From: a virus
IMG/VR virus record: IMGVR_UViG_3300029448_000272
Coordinates: 1-29,632 of that record
Length of the DNA: 29,632 bases
Reading direction: 5' to 3' (one strand)
A model generated the notes under the pieces. It did not search any database, was not told the DNA's origin, and saw nothing but the letters and a program-made list of their open reading frames with translations. The position numbers and the translations under genes were made by a program. Positions 16,601-24,935 of the stretch are shown here, in pieces (positions within the stretch are counted from its first letter, which is position 1; every line of letters begins with the position of its first letter).

Positions 16601-16786
16601 ATGCACCCTCGTGAGAGAGTGCTGGAACAGGCGAGGCTTTGCCAACTAAGAGGCCAACCAGTTCCAGTAGACCTATTAGCCAAAGCTGATGCACTAGGCA
16701 TCAGCATGACGCACATGGGTCAACCTAAGCCAGTAGACACAAACGCAGACAAAAAGGAGAAACCAAAATGGCTGCAACAAGAATGA
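16601..16786 (+). CDS. Small protein of unknown function (61 aa)
   Basis: 61 residues with GGCAGGAGAAACACC before the ATG, a strong ribosome site. The N-terminal half is helical (RERVLEQARLCQLRG, VDLLAKADALGI) and the tail is basic (DTNADKKEKPKWLQQE). It overlaps the SSB gene by 19 bases in another frame. Position between polymerase and SSB matches where T7-like phages keep small host-interaction genes, such as the host polymerase inhibitor gp2, but there is no visible similarity. Confidence 0.7.
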   Translation: MHPRERVLEQARLCQLRGQPVPVDLLAKADALGISMTHMGQPKPVDTNADKKEKPKWLQQE

Positions 16787-17298
16787 AATACACAACCCCT
16801 CAAGGCACCGCTGTTTACCCTTGGTTGAACAAGGCCGACAAAAAGTTTCGTGATGAAGGTGAGTTCAAGACCAGATTACTTGTAGACGCTGACAAAGCAA
16901 AAGACTTGGTTGATCAGATCAATGAGTTTGCACAGGACAATCTAGGTAAGAAGGTATCTAAAGCTCGTTTGCCTTATGAAACTGACGGTGACACAGGTCA
17001 GATCCTCTTCATAACTAAAAGCCAGTTTGCGCCCAAGTTTAAGGACAGCAGCGCACAAATGATGGTCGGTGAAATACCGCAAGTCTGGGGTGGCTCAACG
17101 CTGCGTGTCGCTGGGACGATGACCGCCTACGACAAAGGCGCAAACTGTGGTGTGTCCCTCAATTTAGGTGCAGTCCAAATCATTAAGCTGTCGGAGGGCA
17201 ATGGTAATGATGGTGACGACTTTGGGGCCGTTGAGGGTGGTTTCGTGGCACCGAAAGATACGAAACAAGAAACGGACGAGTCTGATTCCGACTTCTAG
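16768..17298 (+). CDS. Single-stranded DNA-binding protein (gp2.5-like)
   Basis: 176 residues, GAGAAACCAAA upstream of the ATG. The layout fits T7 gp2.5: a beta-rich OB-fold-like body (GTAVYPWLNKADKKFRDEGEFKTRLLV; GQILFITKSQFAPKF; STLRVAGTMTAYDKG; GVSLNLGAVQIIKL) and a highly acidic tail from about residue 150 ending ESDSDF. The terminal Phe on an acidic tail is the hallmark used to contact DNA polymerase and primase-helicase. Position before endonuclease I and primase-helicase matches T7 gene order 2.5-3-4. The body follows the pattern of marine phage gp2.5-like proteins more than T7 itself. Confidence 0.9.
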   Translation: MAATRMKYTTPQGTAVYPWLNKADKKFRDEGEFKTRLLVDADKAKDLVDQINEFAQDNLGKKVSKARLPYETDGDTGQILFITKSQFAPKFKDSSAQMMVGEIPQVWGGSTLRVAGTMTAYDKGANCGVSLNLGAVQIIKLSEGNGNDGDDFGAVEGGFVAPKDTKQETDESDSDF

Positions 17299-17692
17299 GA
17301 AACGAACACCGTTTCAACGAGGTTACAGGAGTGGCTTGGAAATAAAGATAGCAGAGCAGTTAAAGGCTGCTGGTCGTGATGTCCTTTATGAGCAAGAGAA
17401 GCTCAGTTATGAGTGGCCTCCGCGATTATCCAAGTACACACCTGACTTCAAGATCATCACCGCCTCTGGGCGGTTTTTTTATGTCGAAAGCAAGGGGCGT
17501 TTCATAGCTGGTGACAGGCAGAAACACCTTTTGATCAAAGCACAATGTCCTGACATCGACATCAGGTTCGTATTCAGCAACCAAAACCAGAAGCTCTACA
17601 AAGGCTCTAAGACTTCTTATGCCGATTGGTGTGAGAAGCATGGTTTTAGGTATGCAAACAAAACGATCCCTGATGCGTGGTTGCAGGAGTAG
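17201..17692 (+). CDS. Endonuclease I (gp3-like Holliday junction resolvase)
   Basis: The body matches T7 gp3 clearly: RSGLE (catalytic Glu), YTPDF (catalytic Asp), YVESKG (Glu and Lys), then RQKHLLIKAQCPDIDIRFVFSN, KLYKGSKTSYADWCEKHGFRYA and TIPDAWLQE. The enzyme resolves branched DNA and helps break down host DNA. The start is uncertain. No ATG lies between the SSB stop and the conserved body. The listed ATG at 17201 follows CGGAGGGCA but lies 98 bases inside the SSB gene in another frame and gives 163 residues with a basic N-terminus not seen in T7. By length comparison with T7, a non-standard start at CTG 17282 or ATT 17285 would fit better (about 136 residues). Confidence 0.9.
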   Translation: MVMMVTTLGPLRVVSWHRKIRNKKRTSLIPTSRKRTPFQRGYRSGLEIKIAEQLKAAGRDVLYEQEKLSYEWPPRLSKYTPDFKIITASGRFFYVESKGRFIAGDRQKHLLIKAQCPDIDIRFVFSNQNQKLYKGSKTSYADWCEKHGFRYANKTIPDAWLQE

Positions 17693-17712
17693 TTCACCAA
17701 GGGAGCAAGCGT

Positions 17713-19320
17713 ATGGACACTGAAGTACAGAAGAGTGAGAGCGAGTTTGTAAAGCACATGCCGTGCGAAGAGTGTGGCAGTTCTGATGCAAACTCTCTGT
17801 ATGACGATGGACATACACATTGTTTTTCTTGCGGAACTACGGTGCAGACCAGTGGGGAGACCACAGAAAAGGCTATCGTTACTTCCTCCGACGTGCCTAG
17901 TGGTCTCCTTGCTGGTCGCTTTACAGCCTTAGCCAGCCGCAAGCTGAGTGAGGATCTGTGCAGACGCTTCGATTACTTCATCGCAAAGAAGAGCGGTGAG
18001 CCTGTCCAAGTTGCAAACTACCGCGACAAGAATGGTCTAGTGGTCGCACAGAAAGTAAGGACTAAGAACAAAGACTTTTCAGTATTAGGTGATTCCAAGA
18101 AAGCGACATTGTTTGGATCTCACCTATGGGCCAAGGGCAAGCTACTTGTCATCTGCGAGGGTGAGATTGATACGCTCTCAGCAGCAGCTTGTCTTGGCAA
18201 ATACCACGCTGGCACAGTCGGTCTCCCTAACGGCTGTCAAAGCGCGGTTCGTGCCATCAAAGACAACTACGACTTCGTGTCTGGTTGGGACAAGGTGGTG
18301 CTTTGCTTTGACCAAGACGACGCAGGAAAGAAGGCTAGTCTCGAAGCCGCTCAAATCCTTCCTGTGGGCAAAGCATACATAGCCACCCTTCCTATGAAGG
18401 ATATCAATGAGTGCCTAGTGGCTGGCAAAACAGCAGCCGTGGTGAGTGCTATCTTCGAGGCGAAAGAGTATCGCCCTGACAGCATAGTCGCCGCTGCCGA
18501 TCTCAGAACAGTGATAGGTCAGGATGATGCTGCTTCGTCCATTAAGTACCCTTACGACCAGCTTAACGCCATAACTGGCGGTTTGCGGCGCGGGGAACTT
18601 GTGACCATCACAGCGGGTTCTGGGATGGGTAAAACCACTCTGGTTAGAGAGATTGCCTACAGTCTGCATCAAGACGGTCAAAAGCTGGGCCTGTTGTGTT
18701 TGGAGGAGACCAACAAGCGCACCCTGCAAGGGCTAGTAGGCATCCACCTCAACAAGAACATCACCGTCAACAAGGATCAATCGTCTAGGGAAGAGATTGA
18801 AGAAGCCTTCGATGAGTTGTTCCCAGAGGATCGTCAGGTTTACCTCTACGACCACTTTGGTAGCTGCAACATCGACACCATCATTCAGCGCATCACCTTC
18901 ATGGTTAAAGCTCTTGGCGTAGAGTGGGTAGTCCTCGACCACATAAGTATTCTGGTGAGCGGCCTAGCCACTAACGATGAACGTAAGCTCATTGACATAG
19001 CCATGACACGGCTGCGGTCTGAGGTTGTTCAAGAGCTAAACATTGGCTTGATTATCGTAAGCCATCTGAGGCGACCATCAGGTGACAAGGGGTTTGAGCA
19101 GGGTGAAAAGCCCACGCTCCAGAGCCTTCGAGGGTCAGCCTCAATCGCCCAGCTATCCGATATGTGCCTGTCTATGGCTGTCGATAAAGACGATCCAGAC
19201 AGCGACACCCGCATCCTGTCAGTCCTTAAGAACCGCTGGAGCGGTGAAACAGGCTGGGCAGGAAACATCCAATACAACAGAGACACGGGACGATTGGTCC
19301 CAGAAGGGAGTGAGTTCTAA
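17713..19320 (+). CDS. Primase-helicase (gp4-like)
   Basis: 535 residues from the ATG at 17713, with AAGGGAG upstream; an earlier in-frame start at 17677 lies in the endonuclease gene. Zinc-binding primase module: Cys18, Cys21, Cys37, Cys40. TOPRIM primase signatures: VICEGEIDTLSAAACLG and VVLCFDQDDAGKKA. Helicase: Walker A GSGMGKTT with Lys307, Walker B-like VEWVVLDHISIL, then GLIIVSHLRRP and a C-terminal LKNRWSGETGWAG arginine motif as in the DnaB/gp4 group. It makes RNA primers and unwinds DNA 5' to 3' ahead of the DNA polymerase. It is full length compared with T7 (566) and couples through TAATG to a small basic gene. Confidence 0.96.
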   Translation: MDTEVQKSESEFVKHMPCEECGSSDANSLYDDGHTHCFSCGTTVQTSGETTEKAIVTSSDVPSGLLAGRFTALASRKLSEDLCRRFDYFIAKKSGEPVQVANYRDKNGLVVAQKVRTKNKDFSVLGDSKKATLFGSHLWAKGKLLVICEGEIDTLSAAACLGKYHAGTVGLPNGCQSAVRAIKDNYDFVSGWDKVVLCFDQDDAGKKASLEAAQILPVGKAYIATLPMKDINECLVAGKTAAVVSAIFEAKEYRPDSIVAAADLRTVIGQDDAASSIKYPYDQLNAITGGLRRGELVTITAGSGMGKTTLVREIAYSLHQDGQKLGLLCLEETNKRTLQGLVGIHLNKNITVNKDQSSREEIEEAFDELFPEDRQVYLYDHFGSCNIDTIIQRITFMVKALGVEWVVLDHISILVSGLATNDERKLIDIAMTRLRSEVVQELNIGLIIVSHLRRPSGDKGFEQGEKPTLQSLRGSASIAQLSDMCLSMAVDKDDPDSDTRILSVLKNRWSGETGWAGNIQYNRDTGRLVPEGSEF

Positions 19321-19496
19321 TGACGATGGTTGAAATACGGGGGAACAATATCTGTGATTCGTGGTTTGCCAAAAGCGGCGTTTTGAGGACAAAGCGAACA
19401 AGATCCAGAAGAAGGCGGTTAGCAGCTTTGGAACGCAAAGCAAAACGATCTCTCAGAAAACAAGGAGCAACCAATGACAAACCCACTGACACTTGA
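19320..19496 (+). CDS. Small, strongly basic protein (58 aa)
   Basis: 58 residues starting at an ATG that shares a base with the helicase stop (TAATG), with GGGAG upstream. From residue 23 it is Arg/Lys-rich (RTKRTRSRRRRLAALERKAKRSLRKQG), so it probably binds nucleic acid or an acidic partner. The first 20 residues contain one Cys and two aromatic residues. It overlaps the MazG-like gene by 23 bases. Composition this biased could also come from chance, but the coupled start and fit into the gap support a gene. Confidence 0.6.
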   Translation: MTMVEIRGNNICDSWFAKSGVLRTKRTRSRRRRLAALERKAKRSLRKQGATNDKPTDT

Positions 19497-19818
19497 TGAG
19501 TACCAGCGGCAAGCTGAAACAACCTTCATCGTGGAAGAAAACAAGATTGAGTATGTCGCTTTGGGCCTGTCATCTGAGGTCGGCGAAATCTGTGACAAGC
19601 TCAAGAAACACCTACGCGACCAAGGTGAGCCACTGGCTGACATGGACTATGACAAACGCCTTGAAGTTATGAAAGAGGCTGGTGATGTCCTGTGGTATCT
19701 CGCTGTCCTTGCAGCACAGTTCCAGTTCGACCTTTCTTCTGTGGCTGAGATGAACCTACGCAAGCTAGATCGTAGGATGCAGCTAGACCTTATCAAAGGG
19801 TCAGGAGACAACCGATGA
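19474..19818 (+). CDS. mazG: MazG-like nucleotide pyrophosphohydrolase
   Basis: 114 residues, AAGGAG upstream. The MazG/all-alpha NTP pyrophosphatase pattern is visible: LGLSSEVGEICDKLKKH with acidic pair on the first metal-binding helix and EAGDVLWYLAVLAAQF on the second (EAGD). The family removes pyrophosphate from NTPs or dNTPs; in marine phages it is thought to affect (p)ppGpp or to clean up nucleotide pools, with the exact substrate unsettled. It overlaps the DNA polymerase start (ATGA), tying it to replication. Confidence 0.9.
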   Translation: MTNPLTLDEYQRQAETTFIVEENKIEYVALGLSSEVGEICDKLKKHLRDQGEPLADMDYDKRLEVMKEAGDVLWYLAVLAAQFQFDLSSVAEMNLRKLDRRMQLDLIKGSGDNR

Positions 19819-21593
19819 GGCGGCTGTTCTTTGACTTAGAGACTGACGGGCTGGACCCCGATGTCATCCATTGCATTGCTGTTGGCGAAAAAGGCCATCC
19901 CGTGTGGAGCTATGGCCCCGACCAGATCAAAGAAGGTCTGGAGATGCTTTGTGAGGCTGAAGAGTTAGTCGCTCATAACGGTCTTGGCTACGACTTCAAG
20001 GTGATTGAGAAGCTATATCCATCGTGGCCCTTCAAAGGTAAGCGCACCGACACGCTTGTATTATCTCGCTTGATCAGAGCAGATCTGAAGAACGAGGACT
20101 TTGGATACAATTGGGCTAACGATGTCATGCCCAAGAAGTTCTATGGCTCCCACGGCCTCAAAGCGTGGGGCATGAGACTCAACAGTCGTATCTCAGGGTC
20201 AGAGAACTTCTTGAAGGGTGACTATGACGGTGGCTGGGAACATTGGTCTCAGGACATGCAGGACTATTGTGAGCAAGATGTACGAGTGACAATGGCACTC
20301 TACGACTTCCTAAAAACTGACAAGCAGACACCAGAGGCTATCGATCTTGCACATGAAATCTCAGCTATTGCTGATGACATTGGCAACGCAGGGTGGACCT
20401 TCGATGAGGTAAAGGCTGGCAAGCTGTACGCAGAGCTATGTACTAAACGAGAAGAGTTAGACCATGATCTACAAGACCTATTCGAGCCGTGGGAGATCTA
20501 TGAGACCTTTATACCAAAGCGCAGTAATAAGAGGCTTGGTTATGTCGAGGGTGTGCCCTTTATCAAGACAAAGACTGTCACGTTCAACCACAATTCGAGG
20601 CGGCATATTGAGTTCTGTCTGACCAAGAAGTACGGGTGGAAGCCTGTCAAAACCACACCACAAGGCCACGCTATCATCGATGATGTTGTCCTTGGTACAC
20701 TTGACTACCCAGAAGCCAAGAAACTGTCTGAATTGTTCCTAATACAGAAACGTATTGGTCAACTTGCAGAGGGTCCACAAGCGTGGATGAAGAAGGTTGA
20801 TAGTGACGGCAAGCTGCGTCACAGGATCATATCACCGTCAACTAGGACGCTTCGCTGCACACACATACAGCCAAATCTGTCTCAGGTGCCAGCCGTGCGG
20901 CTACCGTATGGCAAGCAGTGCCGTGAGTTGTTCACTGTACCAGCGGGTTACTCGTTGGTTGGTAGTGACCTGTCAGGCATTGAGATAAGGCTCTTTGCCC
21001 ATTTCCTTTCTTTATACGACGGAGGTGACTATGCGAAGATCATACTTGAGTCAGACATCCATAGCTTTAATCAGAAGGCGACGGGGCTTGCTACAAGAGA
21101 CCAAGCAAAAACATGGCTCTACGCCACCCTCTACGGAGCGGGAGATGCCAAAGTCGGTTCCATCGTTGGCAAAGGAGCCAAAGAAGGAAAAAGACTAAAA
21201 GATAACTTCATTGAAGCTGTCCCTGCTTACGGGCAACTCAAGAAGAATGTAGAGAAAGCTGCTTCTAAAGGCTTCATTAAGACCCTTGGTAGTAATCGTA
21301 TCAAGGTCAACTCCAGCCATACGAGCTTAAATAGCCTCTTGCAATCAGCAGGGGCGGTCATTTGCTCGAAGTGGGTGGCATTAGTTTCCAAAGAAATCAA
21401 AGAACAGAAACTGGACTGCACGATTGTCGGGTGGATTCACGATGAAGTGCAGATCGCAGTCAGGAAAGGACAGGAAGATTATGTCGGTGATTTGGCTAGA
21501 CGATGTGCGAAAGAAGCGGGAGAAGCATATAAACTCAGAATCCCAATCGACGCAGAGTACAGCGTCGGAAGAAGCTGGGCAGACACCCACTGA
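19815..21593 (+). CDS. Family A DNA polymerase with 3'-5' exonuclease (gp5-like)
   Basis: 592 residues, GGAGACAACCG before the ATG. Exonuclease: Asp7 and Glu9 in FFDLETDGLD, further acidic residues in the exo domain. Polymerase motif A: Asp385 in SDLSGIEIRLFAHF. O helix: Arg428, Lys432, Tyr436 and Tyr440 in RDQAKTWLYATLYGAG. Motif C: HDEV with Asp543. The end SVGRSWADTH resembles the T7 ending KNWAICH. It is shorter than T7 gp5 (704), mostly between the exo and motif A regions, where thumb and thioredoxin-binding parts would lie; no large thioredoxin loop was recognised. Tyr436 matches T7 Tyr526 and E. coli Phe762. The next gene begins 113 bases before this one ends. Confidence 0.97.
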   Translation: MRRLFFDLETDGLDPDVIHCIAVGEKGHPVWSYGPDQIKEGLEMLCEAEELVAHNGLGYDFKVIEKLYPSWPFKGKRTDTLVLSRLIRADLKNEDFGYNWANDVMPKKFYGSHGLKAWGMRLNSRISGSENFLKGDYDGGWEHWSQDMQDYCEQDVRVTMALYDFLKTDKQTPEAIDLAHEISAIADDIGNAGWTFDEVKAGKLYAELCTKREELDHDLQDLFEPWEIYETFIPKRSNKRLGYVEGVPFIKTKTVTFNHNSRRHIEFCLTKKYGWKPVKTTPQGHAIIDDVVLGTLDYPEAKKLSELFLIQKRIGQLAEGPQAWMKKVDSDGKLRHRIISPSTRTLRCTHIQPNLSQVPAVRLPYGKQCRELFTVPAGYSLVGSDLSGIEIRLFAHFLSLYDGGDYAKIILESDIHSFNQKATGLATRDQAKTWLYATLYGAGDAKVGSIVGKGAKEGKRLKDNFIEAVPAYGQLKKNVEKAASKGFIKTLGSNRIKVNSSHTSLNSLLQSAGAVICSKWVALVSKEIKEQKLDCTIVGWIHDEVQIAVRKGQEDYVGDLARRCAKEAGEAYKLRIPIDAEYSVGRSWADTH

Positions 21594-21831
21594 ACTAGAC
21601 AAAGCTACTGACGACGCTCTGACAGCAATGTTCTTTGTTCTAAAGAACGCCAAGATGGGCGGGTTTACAACCAAGTCCAAGTTTGCACGGGACGCTGCAA
21701 CAATCATCGCAGTAGCAGCCACAGAAGATTTAATCACAACCAAGCTATCTGAAGAAGAGTGGGGAAACATCTGGTTCCTCACAGAGTTTGGTCACTCGTA
21801 TTTAAAGGAGTTAGAGAATGCTGTTGATTGA
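21481..21831 (+). CDS. Protein of unknown function (116 aa), overlaps DNA polymerase end
   Basis: 116 residues from the ATG at 21481 (AGGA upstream); an in-frame ATG at 21424 would overlap more. The first 38 residues are encoded inside the polymerase 3' end in another frame. The part outside (LDKATDDALTAMFFVLKNAKMGGFTTKSKFARDAATIIAVAATEDLITTKL...WGNIWFLTEFG) is helical and looks like a real protein. Its end overlaps the exonuclease start. Small genes at this place are common in marine T7-like phages. Function unknown. Confidence 0.75.
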   Translation: MSVIWLDDVRKKREKHINSESQSTQSTASEEAGQTPTELDKATDDALTAMFFVLKNAKMGGFTTKSKFARDAATIIAVAATEDLITTKLSEEEWGNIWFLTEFGHSYLKELENAVD

Positions 21832-22567
21832 TGCTGATTTATACTTGTATCGGGCCACTGTTGCTACGGAGCAAGAGATTTGCTGGGATGAAGATGAAGG
21901 GGCGAACCTTTGGAGCCTAGACACTGATCTGAAGCTGGCAAAGGAGCTTTTCTTTGATCAATTAGATACATTCAAAGACAAGCTGCACGATGACAGAATA
22001 ATCCTATGTCTGTCGTCACCAAACAACTTCCGAAAAGATGTTCTGTCCACTTACAAAGGTAGCAGAAAGAAAACGCGAAAGCCTCTTGGCTATTCCGCAA
22101 TGCTCAAGTGGGCGAAGTTTTTATTCTCTTCTGTAGAGATTGATGGTCTCGAAGCTGATGATGTCATGGGCATCTTAGCCACTAAGCCTGAGAACAAAGG
22201 CAAAGCCATCATCGTGTCTGACGATAAAGACATGAAGACAGTGCCCTCGAAGATTTATAGGCCAATGTCTGATGAGCGTTTTGATATCTCTATCGATGAT
22301 GCAGACCGCAACTTCCTCACACAATGCCTCACAGGTGACATCACAGACGGTTACAGCGGCCTAAAAGGGTTTGGACCTAAGACTGCTGAAAAGCTGCTGG
22401 GACCAAGACCAGCGTGGTCGATTGTTGAAAAAGCATATCTGGATGCTGGGCACACTAAAAAGGACGCACTTACCCAAGCACGTTTAGCTCGAATACTAAG
22501 ATGGGAAGATTGGGACTACGACAACAAAAGACCCATCCTGTTCACAGGAGCGAAACATGCGGCATGA
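21818..22567 (+). CDS. 5'-3' exonuclease (gp6 / FEN-type)
   Basis: 249 residues with AAAGGAGTTAGAGA upstream. Metal-binding acidic motifs of the PIN-like FEN group: LLIDADLYLYR at the start, GLEADDVMG near residue 113 and IVSDDKDMKTV near 138, then a helix-hairpin-helix segment TGDITDGYSGLKGFGPKTAEKLL. It removes RNA primers and degrades DNA ends; in T7 gp6 also recycles host DNA nucleotides. It lies after DNA polymerase and before nucleotide-metabolism genes, consistent with feeding host nucleotides to the reductase. Confidence 0.92.
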   Translation: MLLIDADLYLYRATVATEQEICWDEDEGANLWSLDTDLKLAKELFFDQLDTFKDKLHDDRIILCLSSPNNFRKDVLSTYKGSRKKTRKPLGYSAMLKWAKFLFSSVEIDGLEADDVMGILATKPENKGKAIIVSDDKDMKTVPSKIYRPMSDERFDISIDDADRNFLTQCLTGDITDGYSGLKGFGPKTAEKLLGPRPAWSIVEKAYLDAGHTKKDALTQARLARILRWEDWDYDNKRPILFTGAKHAA

Positions 22568-22844
22568 AGAGTTTATGAAGAAGAAAGCGGAAGACCCGCC
22601 ACCTGACACTATAAAACAACCAGAGCATTACGCTCAACACAGGCTCCAGCCCGTAGACTACATCATGTCTAACGGGCTTTCTTTTTGGGCGGGTAACGTC
22701 ATCAAGTATGTGTCGAGAGCAGGGACCAAGCTCTACCCAGACCAAGACTCTTCTCAATCAGAAATCAACGATATCAGAAAAGCCATCCGCTACTGCGAGA
22801 TGCGTATTAACCAGCTTGAAGGGAGGAACCCAAGCCATGAGTAA
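22557..22844 (+). CDS. DUF3310-type small protein
   Basis: 95 residues, AGGAGCGAAAC before the ATG. The pattern QPEHYAQHRLQPVDYIMSNGLSFWAGNVIKYVSRAGTK followed by DIRKAIRYCEMRI is typical of DUF3310. In T7 this domain is found in gp1.7, reported as an unusual nucleotide kinase; most phage versions are untested. Lying between the exonuclease and the reductase, a role in nucleotide metabolism is plausible. It overlaps both neighbours. Confidence 0.85.
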   Translation: MRHEEFMKKKAEDPPPDTIKQPEHYAQHRLQPVDYIMSNGLSFWAGNVIKYVSRAGTKLYPDQDSSQSEINDIRKAIRYCEMRINQLEGRNPSHE

Positions 22845-24789
22845 CCTATTGCCTACAGACTACCAGACATTCATTGCTACAAGCAGATACGCTAGATGGC
22901 TCGAAGATGAAAACAGGCGTGAAACATGGGCCGAAACGGTCCAAAGATACATTGATTACCTAGCAGAAAGTGACAGTGTGGTCCTCTCAGCCCCCGATCT
23001 TGAGGAGCTTGAGGAAGCAATACTGACCTTACAAGTCATGCCATCGATGAGAGCCTTGATGACTGCTGGTATAGCTGCTGATCGTGATAACACTTGTATA
23101 TATAACTGTTCTTATTTGCCTGTGGACCACCCAAGAGCCTTTGATGAGGCAATGTTCATCCTCTTATGCGGCACAGGTGTTGGGTTCTCAGTCGAAAGGC
23201 AGTCTATCAACTGCTTACCAGATATCTGTGGGTCCATCGAAGACGGCGAAGATGTCATTGTGGTCAAGGACTCTAAGGAGGGGTGGGCTACTGCACTGCG
23301 TAAGCTCATCAGTCTTCTCTATGTTGGTGACATACCACGGTGGGATCTAAGCAAAGTACGTCCTGCTGGTAGCCGCCTCAAGACGTTTGGGGGCCGCGCC
23401 AGTGGTCCTGAGCCTCTTGATGATCTGTTTAAGTTTGTTGTCGCCAAGTTTAAGGGTGCTGCTGGACGTAAACTCAACAGCGTCGAGGTCCATGATATTA
23501 TGTGTAAGATAGGTGAGGTCGTCGTTGTCGGTGGTGTACGCAGATCAGCCATGATCAGCCTAAGCAACCTGAGTGATCAGAGGATGTCACATGCCAAATC
23601 AGGCCAATGGTGGGACACTGAGCCACAAAGAGCATTAGCTAACAACTCAGCTTGCTATACTGAAAAGCCCGACATGGAAACATTCATGCGGGAATGGCTT
23701 GCTCTGGTTGAGTCTAAGTCTGGTGAGCGTGGTATCTTTAGCCGCGTAGCAGCCGAAGCTCATATTGCTAAGAGCGGAAGACGCGAGACAGGCTATGCTT
23801 GGGGCACAAACCCATGTAGCGAGATCATCTTGAGAGGACCAAAGATAGACAGCAACGGCAACTACCTTGCTGGCACTGGTGGGCAGTTCTGCAATCTAAC
23901 TGAGGTTGTCGTGCGTGAACATGATGATCTGGAGAGCCTTAAGCGTAAGGTCAGACTTGCCACGATCCTTGGTACAGCACAGGCTACGTTTACTCACATG
24001 CCCTACCTCCGCAAAGTGTGGAAGAAGAACACAGAAGAAGAGCGGCTGCTGGGCGTGAGCCTGACAGGCATCATGGATCATCCTGTGTTGTCTAAGAATG
24101 TTGATAGCCCACGTTGGTTGGCTGAGATGAAGCAGACTGCTATCGATACCAACAAAGAGTATGCCGACAAGATGGGCATAGAGGTATCTGCCGCTATTAC
24201 TTGTGTAAAACCCTCTGGCACAGTTAGTCAGTTAGTAGATAGTGCCAGTGGCATCCACGCCAGACACTCTGATCATTACATCCGCACCGTGAGAGGAGAC
24301 AACAAAGACCCACTCACGCAGTTCCTCAAGGATGCAGGAATACCGTCAGAGCCTGACGTTACTAAGCCTGACAACACAACAGTCTTTAGCTTTCCAACAA
24401 AGTCGCCACAAGGCGCAGTCACAAGAAACCAGATGACAGCCATAGAACAGCTAGAGCTTTGGAAGACATACGCAGAAGCATGGTCTGAACATAAGCCATC
24501 AGTGACTATCACAGTTCGTGATCCTGAGTGGCTTGCAGTTGGCGCATGGGTCTATGAGAACTTCGATCTGTGCAGTGGTATCAGCTTCCTGCCACACTCT
24601 GACCACACATACGCTCAGGCTCCTTATCAGGAATGTACTGAGGAGGAGTATGAGGAGATGAAAGCCAAGATGCCTATAAAGCTGGTGTGGGATGATCTTA
24701 GGTTCTATGAGCTTGAAGATAGTACATCTGGATCACAGACCTTGGCGTGTACTTCTGGAGCATGTGAGATCGTGGATATCGCGTTATGA
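22837..24789 (+). CDS. nrdJ: Class II (B12-dependent) ribonucleotide reductase
   Basis: 650 residues from the ATG at 22837 with GGGAGGAAC upstream; a longer frame from 22708 lies in the previous gene. Matches the monomeric adenosylcobalamin-dependent type: redox Cys91 in YNCSY, thiyl Cys327 in NPCSEI, partner Cys352 in QFCNLTE, PSGTVSQL loop, and a shuttle pair Cys638-Cys643 (CTSGAC) near the C-terminus. It reduces ribonucleotides to deoxyribonucleotides using cobalamin, so the host must make or import B12. It is somewhat shorter than the Lactobacillus leichmannii enzyme (739). Its stop overlaps the start of the zinc ribbon gene. No separate small subunit is needed for this class. Confidence 0.95.
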   Translation: MSNLLPTDYQTFIATSRYARWLEDENRRETWAETVQRYIDYLAESDSVVLSAPDLEELEEAILTLQVMPSMRALMTAGIAADRDNTCIYNCSYLPVDHPRAFDEAMFILLCGTGVGFSVERQSINCLPDICGSIEDGEDVIVVKDSKEGWATALRKLISLLYVGDIPRWDLSKVRPAGSRLKTFGGRASGPEPLDDLFKFVVAKFKGAAGRKLNSVEVHDIMCKIGEVVVVGGVRRSAMISLSNLSDQRMSHAKSGQWWDTEPQRALANNSACYTEKPDMETFMREWLALVESKSGERGIFSRVAAEAHIAKSGRRETGYAWGTNPCSEIILRGPKIDSNGNYLAGTGGQFCNLTEVVVREHDDLESLKRKVRLATILGTAQATFTHMPYLRKVWKKNTEEERLLGVSLTGIMDHPVLSKNVDSPRWLAEMKQTAIDTNKEYADKMGIEVSAAITCVKPSGTVSQLVDSASGIHARHSDHYIRTVRGDNKDPLTQFLKDAGIPSEPDVTKPDNTTVFSFPTKSPQGAVTRNQMTAIEQLELWKTYAEAWSEHKPSVTITVRDPEWLAVGAWVYENFDLCSGISFLPHSDHTYAQAPYQECTEEEYEEMKAKMPIKLVWDDLRFYELEDSTSGSQTLACTSGACEIVDIAL

Positions 24790-24935
24790 CAAGAGAAATG
24801 CCAAAGTGCGATAAGTGTAAAAAGAATGATGCCTTCTATGACCGCAATGGTTGGTACATTTGTGCTGAATGTGCAATTAAAGAACTGCCGCTACAGAAAG
24901 AGCGAAAACCACGCATCTATGATCCAAAGAGGTAG
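24786..24935 (+). CDS. Small zinc-ribbon protein (49 aa)
   Basis: 49 residues, starting by ATGA overlap with the reductase. Cys8, Cys11, Cys26 and Cys29 form CxxC-14-CxxC, a clear zinc ribbon; the tail is basic (KERKPRIYDPKR). Such tiny ribbons bind nucleic acid or protein partners. The stop codon ends at the base before the tRNA gene on the other strand. It is the last gene of the rightward cluster. Confidence 0.75.
   Translation: MTREMPKCDKCKKNDAFYDRNGWYICAECAIKELPLQKERKPRIYDPKR

Noticed and set aside
22708-22836. Longer N-terminus for the ribonucleotide reductase
   Set aside because: It would lie in the DUF3310 gene; the ATG at 22837 has a strong ribosome site and starts the conserved protein.
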